Shown here: in pieces, positions 1 to 7,277 of the stretch
Layout of the letters: each line of letters begins with the position of its first letter
How positions within the stretch are numbered: the first letter of the stretch is position 1
DNA from: JBILVQ01 sp044370375
GTDB lineage: Bacteria; Bacteroidota; Bacteroidia; UBA4408
NCBI GenBank assembly: GCA_044370375.1
Contig: JBILVQ010000105.1
Span: 1 to 10,318 of the forward strand
Length of the DNA stretch: 10,318 nt
Reading direction: 5' to 3'
Translations under genes and position numbers: made by a program
Notes under the pieces: generated by a model
Database searches by the model: none
What the model saw: the letters and a program-made list of their open reading frames with translations, nothing else
What the model was told of the DNA's origin: nothing

Positions 1-125
1 AAATAATTTCCATTGCCAGGCAGTATAACATAGATGCAAAAGTTATCGGCCATTGCCTAAAGGCAAAAGAAAAGAAAGTTAGCCTGCATACACCCCATGG
101 TGTTTTTGAATACAGTGCTCATTAA
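1..125 (+). CDS. purM: 3' end of AIR synthase (phosphoribosylformylglycinamidine cyclo-ligase), partial
   Basis: Only the last 40 codons are inside the window, read in the frame starting at base 3 and ending in TAA at 123-125. The tail reads IISIARQYNIDAKVIG, then a charged KAKEKKVSLHT stretch and a terminal HGVFEYSAH. This matches my recollection of the C-terminus of Bacteroidota PurM-type proteins, which end in an 'IA..(F/Y)NI(D/E)A..IG' strand-helix followed by a short beta strand and 'G.FEY'. PurM closes the imidazole ring in purine synthesis (FGAM + ATP to AIR) in the cytosol. The next gene is prfA, 25 nt downstream, and purM-prfA-pyrF is an order I know from this phylum, which supports the call. 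Nothing catalytic is visible in this fragment, so the name rests on C-terminal similarity and context. It could instead be the divergent 'AIR synthase-related' paralogue. Confidence 0.68.
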   Translation, partial: IISIARQYNIDAKVIGHCLKAKEKKVSLHTPHGVFEYSAH

Positions 126-150
126 TAAATAGCGATTACCAGGAAAAAAA

Positions 151-1224
151 ATGCTAGAAAAAATTGAGGCCATCAGGCATCGATACAAAGAGATTGAAGA
201 ACAACTCAGTGATCCGGGTGTATTAGCCGATCAAAAGAAATTCATGGCGCTAAACCGTTCCTACAAAGAAATGAAAGCCATTGTGGAAAAAGGTGACGAA
301 TATGCCCAGTGCATTAACCATTTAAAAGAAGCCAAAGAAATTCTTGTTAATGAAAAAGACGAAGAGTTAAAGGAAATGGCGAGAGGTGAAATTGCTCCAT
401 TGGAGGAAAGAATTGAACAATTGGAAAATGATATTCGTTTTTTAATGGTTCCATCCGACCCCGAAGATGTAAGGCATGCCATCATGGAAATTCGCGCAGG
501 AACAGGTGGAGATGAGGCAAGTATTTTTGCCGGTGATTTATTTAGAATGTACACCCGCTATTGTGAAGGAAGGGGTTGGAAAATAGAGGTTGTTGACTTC
601 AATGAAGGCACAACCGGAGGATACAAAGAAATTGTTTTTAATGTATTGGCAGAAGGGGCATACGGAGTATTAAAATATGAATCAGGGGTGCACAGGGTGC
701 AAAGGGTGCCACTAACCGAAACCCAAGGTAGAGTTCATACTTCAGCTGCAACCGTTGTTGTTTTGCCTGAAGCAGATGAAGTGGATGTGGTTATCAACCC
801 AGCCGATTTAGAATTCCAAACTTCAAGGTCGGGAGGTGCCGGAGGACAAAATGTAAACAAAGTAGAAACAAAAGTTCAATTAACCCACAAACCAAGTGGT
901 ATTGTGGTTGTTTGCCAAATAGAACGTTCTCAATTAGGAAATAAAGAAAGGGCCATGGTGATGTTAAGGACCAAATTGTATGAAATTGAGTTGCAAAAAC
1001 AGCACGATTCAGTGGCAGGTAGAAGAAAGACCATGGTTTCTACAGGTGACCGATCGGCTAAAATCAGGACCTATAATTATCCGCAAAGTAGGATTACCGA
1101 TCACCGGATCAACCTAACCACTTACAATCTTCCATCCACCATGAATGGCGACATTCAGGAATTTATTGACGCCCTTCAATTGGCCGAAAACACCGAAAAA
1201 ATGAAAGAAGCCTCTATGGCTTAA
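151..1224 (+). CDS. prfA: Peptide chain release factor 1 (RF1)
   Basis: RF1 recognises UAA and UAG in the ribosomal A site and triggers hydrolysis of peptidyl-tRNA. The protein has 357 residues, the usual size (E. coli RF1 has 360). The first 100 or so residues form the charged, helical N-terminal domain. The codon-recognition region around 180-200 contains HRVQRVP-L-TETQGR, so the stop-codon tripeptide is P187-L188-T189. That is the PxT class of RF1 and not the SPF of RF2. The catalytic GGQ is at 231-233 inside SGGAGGQNVNKVET, and Q233 is the expected PrmC methylation target. The C-terminal part carries GDRSAKIRTYNYPQSR and TDHRINLT, both family hallmarks. The ATG at 151 follows an AGGAA Shine-Dalgarno-like site (141-145) at good spacing, and the N-terminus fits the family. 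Leucine in the middle of PxT is less usual than alanine or valine. pyrF starts 6 nt after the stop, so the two are probably co-transcribed. Confidence 0.97.
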   Translation: MLEKIEAIRHRYKEIEEQLSDPGVLADQKKFMALNRSYKEMKAIVEKGDEYAQCINHLKEAKEILVNEKDEELKEMARGEIAPLEERIEQLENDIRFLMVPSDPEDVRHAIMEIRAGTGGDEASIFAGDLFRMYTRYCEGRGWKIEVVDFNEGTTGGYKEIVFNVLAEGAYGVLKYESGVHRVQRVPLTETQGRVHTSAATVVVLPEADEVDVVINPADLEFQTSRSGGAGGQNVNKVETKVQLTHKPSGIVVVCQIERSQLGNKERAMVMLRTKLYEIELQKQHDSVAGRRKTMVSTGDRSAKIRTYNYPQSRITDHRINLTTYNLPSTMNGDIQEFIDALQLAENTEKMKEASMA

Positions 1225-1230
1225 AGATTC

Positions 1231-2040
1231 ATGAACAGAGCAGCATTAATTGATCAGATCAGGAAAAAGAAAACTTTTTTATGCGTGGGGCTTGACCCCG
1301 ATCCGTATAAAATTCCGGCTCATTTAAAAAAGAATGAATTTCCGATGTATGATTTTTGCAAGCAGATTGTGGATGCAACCGCGCCTTATTGTGTGGCCTT
1401 CAAACCCAACATGGCCTTTTTTGAAGCAGAAGGCTTATTAGGTTGGCAGCAATTAGAAATGCTCATTGGATATCTTAAAGTTCAATACCCCGATCACTTT
1501 AGCATTGCAGACGCAAAAAGGGGAGATATTGGCAACACGAGTGAACGTTACGCAAAAGCCTTTCTAGAAAAATTGGGCTTTGATAGTATTACCGTTGCTC
1601 CTTATATGGGCAGTGATTCGGTGAAACCCTTTTTCCTGCCCAATAAATGGGTGATCTTATTGCTCTTAACCAGTAATTTAGGAGCGGCTGATTTTCAATT
1701 TTCGGACAATGTACTAAATAGGTCATTGTACAAAATAATTGCCGAAAAAGCGCGTGAATGGGGCACAGAGGAAAACCTAATGTTTGTAACCGGTGCTACG
1801 CAAGCGGATTATTTAAAAGAAATAAGAACCCTGTTACCACATCACTTTTTTTTGGTGCCCGGAGTTGGCGCTCAAGGCGGAGATTTGAAAGCCGTATGTG
1901 AGGCAGCAATGAATGAAGACATTGGTTTATTGGTAAATGCCTCAAGAAGTATTTTGTATGCATCGGCTGGAGAAGATTTTGCTGAAATGGCAAGGGTGGA
2001 GGCGATGAAAATTGCCAAAGAAATGGCAGTCTACATTTAA
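1231..2040 (+). CDS. pyrF: Orotidine 5'-phosphate decarboxylase, longer (type 2) subfamily
   Basis: PyrF decarboxylates OMP to UMP, the last step of de novo pyrimidine synthesis, in the cytosol. The 269-residue length fits the longer subfamily found in Bacteroidota and actinobacteria (about 270 residues, against about 240 for the E. coli type). GLDPD at 20-24 is the first barrel strand. FKPN at 57-60 supplies K58. DAKRGDIGNT at 94-103 gives the D-x-K-x-x-D signature, with D94, K96 and D99 completing the catalytic K-D-K-D set. TSNLGAADFQ (147-156), PGVGAQGGD (210-218) and NASRSI (236-241) are the later phosphate- and substrate-binding loops. All expected catalytic residues are present. The ATG lies 6 nt after the prfA stop without a clear Shine-Dalgarno site, which suggests translation coupled to prfA. 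No convincing terminator hairpin follows the stop. Confidence 0.96.
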   Translation: MNRAALIDQIRKKKTFLCVGLDPDPYKIPAHLKKNEFPMYDFCKQIVDATAPYCVAFKPNMAFFEAEGLLGWQQLEMLIGYLKVQYPDHFSIADAKRGDIGNTSERYAKAFLEKLGFDSITVAPYMGSDSVKPFFLPNKWVILLLLTSNLGAADFQFSDNVLNRSLYKIIAEKAREWGTEENLMFVTGATQADYLKEIRTLLPHHFFLVPGVGAQGGDLKAVCEAAMNEDIGLLVNASRSILYASAGEDFAEMARVEAMKIAKEMAVYI

Positions 2041-2118
2041 AATACTAAGCATCAACTAGTTATATTTTACTAACTTAAAAATAACTGTGGTTTTATCTAC
2101 TTTGGGATTTAAACTCAA

Positions 2119-2150
2119 TTGGCTTTTATATTTCTAAATGCATAAATTTG
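2119..2150 (+). promoter_or_regulatory. Candidate Bacteroidota promoter (-33 TTG / -7 TAAATTTG)
   Basis: TAAATTTG at 2143-2150 is an exact match to the Bacteroidota -7 consensus TAnnTTTG. A TTG at 2119-2121 lies 21 nt upstream, within the 17-23 nt spacing reported for this phylum. Transcription would start near 2155-2160 and leave an untranslated leader of about 75-80 nt before the ATG at 2236. It sits in the only sizeable gap of the window (2041-2235), between housekeeping pyrF and the run of exported-protein genes. I saw no riboswitch-like structure and no convincing terminator in the rest of this gap. No equally good promoter was found in the short gaps further down. Confidence 0.55.
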
Positions 2151-2235
2151 CAAAAATTGAACCCAAATCAAGAACCACAAAAATTCGTTAATCGATTTCG
2201 ACAAAAACCTGTTAACCAAAAATTCATCACCAAGC

Positions 2236-3267
2236 ATGAAAAAAATTGCTTTACTTTTTCTTATCTCATTTATTTCGTTCAATGCCAACTCAACGGTTAG
2301 AACAGTTAATAACGCTCCCATCAATGCAGGTACATTTACCGACATTCAAACTGCCATTAATGCTAGTGCATTCGGTGATACTGTTTACGTCCACGGCTCC
2401 CCGAATCCATATTCAGGGGCATTAACAATTACCAAAAGAATTACCTTAATTGGACCGGGTGGTTACATTACCGGAACATCAGGAAATGGTGCAGTTGCAT
2501 ATATTCCCAACGGTATTCTGATTGATTCAACACTTTCAACCCATTCACCTACGGGCACGAAAATTATTGGCATGTATTGTGGTGCTGATATCCAGGTTAG
2601 AAAGGGGAATAACATTTTAATTGATAGATGCGTTGTTGCTTCTATATATTTCTCGAATCAGGGCAATTCAAATATTAAAATGTCGGTAAAAAATTCAAGT
2701 GTCGACAATATTCAGGGTTATGATCCATTTTGTTGTGCTTGGACCATTGATTTCTTTTTAACGGTTAGCAATTCCTATTCTACTTATATTCAATATTTGG
2801 GGCAGAATTCTCTAGTAATTAACAATACAATTAAAAATAGTATTAATTATTGCAATGGAGCCAATTTTAGCAACAATATTTTTTATTACACCTCTTATAC
2901 GAGTAATGATAATTGTGTTTTTAGCAACAATGTTAATTTCGGTAGCCCGAATCAACTTACCCTGCCTTACGGCACCAATACCGGTGGAGGAAACCTCAAC
3001 CAACAAGACCCTCTTTTTATCGGCTCAATTCCATTAAATGTTGCATGGAATGATTTAGATGACAATTGGGGCTTACAATCATCATCACCATGTATTAATG
3101 CGGGAACGGATGGTACCAACATTGGACCTAGTGGTGGAAGCAATCCATTGCCCAATTGGTTTGGAGTGCCCAACATTCCCCAAATGCAGGAATTAAACAT
3201 ATTGAATGGAGCAGTTCCGCAAAATGGAACACTGGATATTCAAGTCAAGGCAAGGAAAAGGAATTAA
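2236..3267 (+). CDS. Secreted beta-helix-like (pectin-lyase-fold) protein
   Basis: This 343-residue protein has a Sec signal peptide (MKK, then a hydrophobic core to about residue 16, with likely cleavage after ANS-19). Mature residues 33-75 read FTDIQTAINASAFGDTVYVH and then a TITKRITLIGPGG stretch, the usual opening of right-handed beta-helix (DUF1565-like) proteins. Residues 110-235 are rich in short Asn/Ser/Ile-Val strand patterns (NNILIDRCVV, NSSVDNIQG, NSLVINNTIKNS, ANFSNNIFYY) that fit helix rungs. SSPCINAGTDGTNIGP (283-298) is the common closing motif of such proteins. The C-terminus (about 313-343) looks like the start of a further beta domain and then stops at two tandem TAA codons. 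There is no T9SS sorting domain, so the final location (periplasm or released) is open. The substrate is unknown; no polysaccharide-lyase catalytic motif was recognised. It is the first gene behind the candidate promoter, and the T9SS cargo gene starts 21 nt later. Confidence 0.78.
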   Translation: MKKIALLFLISFISFNANSTVRTVNNAPINAGTFTDIQTAINASAFGDTVYVHGSPNPYSGALTITKRITLIGPGGYITGTSGNGAVAYIPNGILIDSTLSTHSPTGTKIIGMYCGADIQVRKGNNILIDRCVVASIYFSNQGNSNIKMSVKNSSVDNIQGYDPFCCAWTIDFFLTVSNSYSTYIQYLGQNSLVINNTIKNSINYCNGANFSNNIFYYTSYTSNDNCVFSNNVNFGSPNQLTLPYGTNTGGGNLNQQDPLFIGSIPLNVAWNDLDDNWGLQSSSPCINAGTDGTNIGPSGGSNPLPNWFGVPNIPQMQELNILNGAVPQNGTLDIQVKARKRN

Positions 3268-3288
3268 TAAGGAATGAAATTTTAAATC

Positions 3289-5988
3289 ATGAGAATTTCC
3301 ATTCTGATTTTTTTTACTTTTTGTTTATCGTGCCATTTTTCGTTGGGTCAAGGTCTATCAAAAGCAGAATATTTTTTTGATACTGACCCTGGATTTGGTA
3401 ACGGTATTTCCATTAACTTAGCAGGTAATCCAGACTCCATCAATCAAAACTTTTCAATTCCTATAGGATCGCTTAGTCAGGGTTTTCACAACTTGTTTTT
3501 TCGTGTTAAAAACACCCAAGGGAAATGGGCCATGTATATGGGAAGAAGGTTTTTTGTTCTACCAAATCCCTCAACATTATTAACCGGACCCATTTCAAAG
3601 GCAGAATACTTCTTTGATTCAGACCCTGGATTTGGCAATGGAACACCTATTAATATTTCACCCACCAGCGATTCAATTTCTCAAAATATTGCAATACCCA
3701 TAGGTGGACTAGCGGTGGGGTTTCATAATTTATTTTTTCGAGTAAAAAGTAATCAAGGTAAATGGAGTATGTATATGGGCAGAAGATTTTATGTTTTACC
3801 AAATCTGGTTGCTCCTTCTTCAAAAAAAATAGTAAATGCTGAATATTTTTTTGATGTCGATCCAGGTGTTGGAAATGGTATTGATTTACCCATTAACCAA
3901 ATTGGTGACTCAGTAAATTTTTCATCAGTCCTAAATGTTGGCAATCTATCTTTGGGCAATCATGTTATTAGTGTTAGGGTTCAAGATAGCTCAAGGGTTT
4001 GGAGTCTTTATTTTTCACGCCCATTTAATGTTTGCACCAATCCACCATCAACGCAAGTAACTCCTGCTGGACCTGTAAATATATGCGCAGGACAAACTCA
4101 ATTACTTACAGCACTTGGAGGCACAGGATTTACTTACCAGTGGCAAAAAGATGGAGTCATTATCAGCAATGCAACCAATGCTTCTTATACTGTTAGCACA
4201 AGTGGAACCTATTCTGCAATAGTTACAAATCCATCCGGGTGCAGCACCATTAGTAATTATGTTGACGTCACGATTTCGTCCCCACCCTCTGCCGTAGTAA
4301 CAAGTTCCGGCCCTTTAGACATTTGTGCAGGAGATTCGGTTTCGCTTCAAGCAGCAACTGGTCCAGGTTATTCTTATCAATGGGCTAATGGAACCAATAA
4401 CATTCCCGGAGCAACAAATTCAAATTTAGTTGTCAACTCAAGTGGTTCCTACATAGTAACCATTAGTATTGGCTCCGGTTGCTCAGTTAATTCGAGTTAT
4501 TCTATTGTTACAACCAATGCATCACCAACGTTAAACATAGACACCATTGGCAGCCCAACTATTTGTATTGGTTCATCTGTTACGCTAAGTGGTTCAGGTA
4601 GTGGAATTCAAAATTATCAATGGTACCAAAATGGGGCCCCCATATTTGGAGGAACTCAAAACTTGCTAAATGTATCTATAGCAGGTTCTTATTTATTAGA
4701 AGTTTCCAGTAGCTTTGGTTGCATCACTTTGAGTCCGCCAATTGAAATTTTTCAATCTACCAATTCATCTCCTTCTCCTTTGATTTTAGTCAATGACAGT
4801 ACACCATGCCTAAATGATTCCAGTTCCTTACAATCCTCTTTATCCGGCAATTATCTATTTTCTTGGCTTTTCAACGGAATCCCTATCAATGGAGCTTCAA
4901 ATGAAAATTTTTATGCTTTGGCTTCAGGGAATTACCAGGTTTCAATAATCGATACCACTACCGGCTGCTCGGGAATTAGTCCTTCAACTAACATCTCTTT
5001 TCTTAACAATACATTACCTGCAATTACAGGTGCGCCAAATTTATCCTTTTGTTCGGGAGGACGTACTCATCTTAAAGTTTCTCCAAATTACTTAAGTTAC
5101 CAATGGTATTTTAATGGCTTACCCATTGGGACAAACAATGATTCGCTTTTTATTGATTCGGTAGGAATCTATTCTGTTTCAATAATAGATACTTTAGGTT
5201 GTAGCTTACAAAGTACACCCATCAATGTTAGCCTTTTTCCTTCTCCAACAGCTCCTGCGATTTCCCCTCCGGGTCCGTTGGAAGCTTGTTTTGGTAACAG
5301 TTTAACATTATCAGTTGCCGGAAGTTTTTCAACTATAAAGTGGTTTCGTGATGGGGCAAATGCTGGTTCAGCAGCTAGTATTGTGGTAGGGACTAACCCC
5401 GGGATTTATAATTTTTGGGTGGTTGTAACCAATTCAAACAACTGCTCGGCAACAACTGACACAACTATGGTAACGGTTAAACCTACTCCAGTAATTAGTC
5501 TCGCCCAAGTACCAACCAATCTTGGATTAAATTGGACCCCGTCATTAATTGGAAACCCACCAGGTGGAGTTTTTTCTGGACCGGGAGTTCAAGGGAATCA
5601 GGCGAACGGATATATTTTTGACCCATTGCTCGTTGGCGTTGGTTCCTTTACAATTAACTATTCTTATACTGACACAACCACATCTTGTTCAGCATCACAG
5701 AATATAAACATTAACGTTAATCCTACAGGGTTAAACGAATTAAAAAATGATGCTGAAATAATGGTTTTCCCAAATCCATCCTTTGATTTTGTTTATTTAA
5801 AAAGCCCAATTTACATAAGCAATCTTATAATTTATGATACCCAGGGAAAGGAAATTAAGCCAGGTTACTTTTTCAATGCAAATAATGAACTCACCATAGA
5901 TGTTTCAAATTATGCCCGAGGTTTATATACTTTGCTGATTTTTTATGGCAATGAAATGACAATAAAAAAATTCGAAGTTTTCAGATAA
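3289..5988 (+). CDS. Large T9SS-secreted surface protein with AEYFF repeats and six Ig-like modules
   Basis: This 899-residue protein starts with a signal peptide (hydrophobic core about 4-19, likely cleavage near SLG-QG at 20). Residues 24-250 hold three copies of a 79-residue module opening with AEYFFD-DPG-GNG; copies 1 and 2 are nearly identical and copy 3 is diverged. Residues 252-732 hold six Ig-like modules of about 80 residues. Each has a Cys pair 50-53 residues apart and a central Trp in a YQW..(N/D)G-type motif. Residues 733-811 form a different beta module (GGVFSGPGVQGN, then TINYSYTDTTTSC). Residues about 821-899 are a type A T9SS sorting domain. The protein should cross the outer membrane by T9SS and be anchored at the surface or released. 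An adhesin or matrix role is plausible but inferred; no enzyme domain is seen. The start is set by the signal peptide. The only AGGA-like site (about 3269-3273) is rather far from the ATG. Confidence 0.88.
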   Translation: MRISILIFFTFCLSCHFSLGQGLSKAEYFFDTDPGFGNGISINLAGNPDSINQNFSIPIGSLSQGFHNLFFRVKNTQGKWAMYMGRRFFVLPNPSTLLTGPISKAEYFFDSDPGFGNGTPINISPTSDSISQNIAIPIGGLAVGFHNLFFRVKSNQGKWSMYMGRRFYVLPNLVAPSSKKIVNAEYFFDVDPGVGNGIDLPINQIGDSVNFSSVLNVGNLSLGNHVISVRVQDSSRVWSLYFSRPFNVCTNPPSTQVTPAGPVNICAGQTQLLTALGGTGFTYQWQKDGVIISNATNASYTVSTSGTYSAIVTNPSGCSTISNYVDVTISSPPSAVVTSSGPLDICAGDSVSLQAATGPGYSYQWANGTNNIPGATNSNLVVNSSGSYIVTISIGSGCSVNSSYSIVTTNASPTLNIDTIGSPTICIGSSVTLSGSGSGIQNYQWYQNGAPIFGGTQNLLNVSIAGSYLLEVSSSFGCITLSPPIEIFQSTNSSPSPLILVNDSTPCLNDSSSLQSSLSGNYLFSWLFNGIPINGASNENFYALASGNYQVSIIDTTTGCSGISPSTNISFLNNTLPAITGAPNLSFCSGGRTHLKVSPNYLSYQWYFNGLPIGTNNDSLFIDSVGIYSVSIIDTLGCSLQSTPINVSLFPSPTAPAISPPGPLEACFGNSLTLSVAGSFSTIKWFRDGANAGSAASIVVGTNPGIYNFWVVVTNSNNCSATTDTTMVTVKPTPVISLAQVPTNLGLNWTPSLIGNPPGGVFSGPGVQGNQANGYIFDPLLVGVGSFTINYSYTDTTTSCSASQNININVNPTGLNELKNDAEIMVFPNPSFDFVYLKSPIYISNLIIYDTQGKEIKPGYFFNANNELTIDVSNYARGLYTLLIFYGNEMTIKKFEVFR
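3358..4032 (+). repeat. Three in-frame tandem AEYFF modules, 237-nt period
   Basis: The modules start at residues 24, 103 and 182 of the 899-residue protein, an exact 79-codon period. Shared landmarks are AEYFFD, DPG(F/V)GNG, a D-S-(I/V) strand, and G-H/N-(N/V) followed by a strand with RV and W..Y. Copies 1 and 2 share GFHNLFFRVK and MYMGRRF almost exactly and still resemble each other at the DNA level (bases 3358-3594 against 3595-3831). Copy 3 keeps the frame of the repeat but has changed most surface positions. This points to a recent duplication of one unit beside an older one. Confidence 0.9.
4042..5484 (+). repeat. Six tandem Ig-like modules with about 80-residue period
   Basis: Cysteine pairs are at residues 266/318, 346/398, 426/478, 507/560, 588/638 and 667/719. 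The central tryptophans are at 285, 365, 445, 526, 606 and 685. Each module runs 'CxGxxxxL', then 'Y-Q-W-x-x-(N/D)-G', then 'SGxY-x-(V/A)', then 'GCS'. Unlike the AEYFF copies, the six units are diverged in sequence, so this array is older. The cysteine spacing would allow one disulfide per module after export. Confidence 0.85.
5749..5985 (+). other. C-terminal T9SS type A sorting domain (Por_Secre_tail-like)
   Basis: Residues 821-899 of the 899-residue protein contain MVFPNP at the domain start, followed by a LIIYDTQGKEI strand-turn, a short LTIDVSN strand, ARGLYTLLI, and a terminal KKFEVFR strand. This is the motif order of type A T9SS C-terminal domains: PNP, then 'ydxxGk', then 'l..Gxyxv', then a final 'kk(f/i)'. 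The domain directs transport across the outer membrane and is normally cut off by the PorU sortase. Confidence 0.92.
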
Positions 5989-5993
5989 AAAAA

Positions 5994-7277
5994 ATGAAAA
6001 AGTTAAAGTTGGTGTTTGAATTGAAGGTAAAAAATAAATTTCTTCTGTTTTTCTTTTTTAGTTTTGTTATCCTTAGCTCTTGCAAAAAAGAAAGTATATT
6101 AAGCAACTCTCCGGCAGAGACCATAAATATAAATGTTAGTAATTATAAATCATTTTTACATAAAATTGAGGTTTTTATTAAACTTCGTGATAATGAAAAA
6201 ATATTGGAATATGGTTTTGTTTGCAAAAGCAATTTCGTTTCTGATGGAATACCTGATAGTATAATTAATAAACATTACCGTTACTTCCCTGAAAATAGCG
6301 GTAATACCATTACTCTTTCAGAACTAGTACCCCTGTGTTCAGGAAAAAATTATTTGTGCTACTCTTATGTGATAACTGAAAACGGAAAAAGCACTTCCGA
6401 AATTTACTCAATTGATGTAAAAACATTTTTCTATAAAAGAACTCAAGCAATGCCCTCACACATGACACATTGCGGCACCTTTGAAGCGAACGGGTATGTT
6501 TATTTCTTGGGGGGCAATGAAAACAATAGAAACCTATTTCAATTCAACGGAACTAGTTGGAATCTTCAATCGTCCTATTCACAATTACCCAATTGGTTGC
6601 CTGAGGAAAAGTTTTGCACCTTTGTTTTGAACGGTACGGTATTTTATACAACCGGCTATATATATCCGAACGAAATGGGAACTGATAGTATCTTCAGGTA
6701 TAATCCCAATGCAACCCCTCCACAGCCATTGCTTGCCAGATTTGGCACCGGAATTCCACCAAGATTTTCGTCAATAAGCTTTGTAATTAACGATAAGGCA
6801 TACATTGCATTGGGAAAATCGAACGGAAACAAACTAAACGACATTTACAGTTACAAGCTAGGCGAAGGATTTATAAAGTTGCCGGACTACCCTGGATCAG
6901 GAGGAGAAGGCAGCGGGGTATTTGTTGTAGATGGACGAGCCTATATCTTTGGAGGTGAGGATCAAAAACAATGTTGGGAGTTTAATCCCGAAAATATATC
7001 TCAACCTTGGACAAAAAAGAATGATTTGCCTTTTAAGTATTTATATGGCGGAGCCACAAATTATTTAGGGATTGGTGTTGCAGGCTTTGGCACCTTAGAA
7101 TCTGATTTGTTTGCTTACAACCCTAAAAAAGATGTCTGGAACATGATTGTTAGCAACAATGATTGGGAGAGAGTATATGGAGGTTCAGCATTTTCTTACA
7201 ACAACCAACTTTTCTATTGTGGTGGCAAAACTCCTTCGCTCAGCCCCATTTTCGATTATTACCAATTAATTGAATGA
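5994..7277 (+). CDS. Lipoprotein with N-terminal fibronectin-like domain and kelch-type beta-propeller
   Basis: This 427-residue protein begins with a lysine-rich n-region and a phenylalanine-rich hydrophobic core ending in ILSSC. C30 fits a signal peptidase II lipobox, so the mature protein is a lipid-anchored envelope protein. CKKES after the cysteine is lysine- and acid-containing, loosely like Bacteroidota surface-export signals, but it is not a clean match. Residues 45-145 resemble the Fn3-like domain common in this phylum (ILEYGFVCKS, then LSELVPLCSGKNYLCYSYV). Residues 158-425 carry six kelch-like blades. Each has a strand such as NGYVYFLGG, NGTVFYTTG, NDKAYIALG, DGRAYIFGG or NNQLFYCGG, followed by an aromatic 'F.(Y/F)NP' strand; the blade near 352-383 (YLGIGVAGFG) is the weakest. 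Kelch propellers bind proteins or glycans; no galactose-oxidase catalytic set was recognised. The ATG is 5 nt after the preceding stop, and the stop overlaps the next ATG by 4 nt. Confidence 0.82.
   Translation: MKKLKLVFELKVKNKFLLFFFFSFVILSSCKKESILSNSPAETININVSNYKSFLHKIEVFIKLRDNEKILEYGFVCKSNFVSDGIPDSIINKHYRYFPENSGNTITLSELVPLCSGKNYLCYSYVITENGKSTSEIYSIDVKTFFYKRTQAMPSHMTHCGTFEANGYVYFLGGNENNRNLFQFNGTSWNLQSSYSQLPNWLPEEKFCTFVLNGTVFYTTGYIYPNEMGTDSIFRYNPNATPPQPLLARFGTGIPPRFSSISFVINDKAYIALGKSNGNKLNDIYSYKLGEGFIKLPDYPGSGGEGSGVFVVDGRAYIFGGEDQKQCWEFNPENISQPWTKKNDLPFKYLYGGATNYLGIGVAGFGTLESDLFAYNPKKDVWNMIVSNNDWERVYGGSAFSYNNQLFYCGGKTPSLSPIFDYYQLIE

Noticed and set aside
2057..2087. Possible terminator after pyrF built from AGTTA/TAACT or AGTTAT/ATAACT inverted repeats
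   Set aside because: The stems are only 5-6 A/T-rich pairs, the two pairings compete for the same arm, and no T tract follows. Too weak to call.
2098..2104. TACTTTG as a second -7 box
   Set aside because: It is one base short of TAnnTTTG and has no TTG at a suitable distance, whereas 2143-2150 matches fully.
2115..2345. Minus-strand open frame of 76 codons crossing the 2041-2235 gap
   Set aside because: It overlaps the signal-peptide coding start of the real + strand gene and the promoter, and its product has no recognisable features.
3274..3285. Mini-ORF ATG AAA TTT TAA just before the 3289 start
   Set aside because: Three codons in AT-rich DNA are expected by chance; nothing suggests a leader peptide or attenuator.
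3156..3380. Frameshift joining the 343-residue beta-helix gene to the next gene
   Set aside because: The first gene ends in two tandem stop codons after a plausible C-terminus, and the next has its own complete signal peptide, so two separate genes explain the data.
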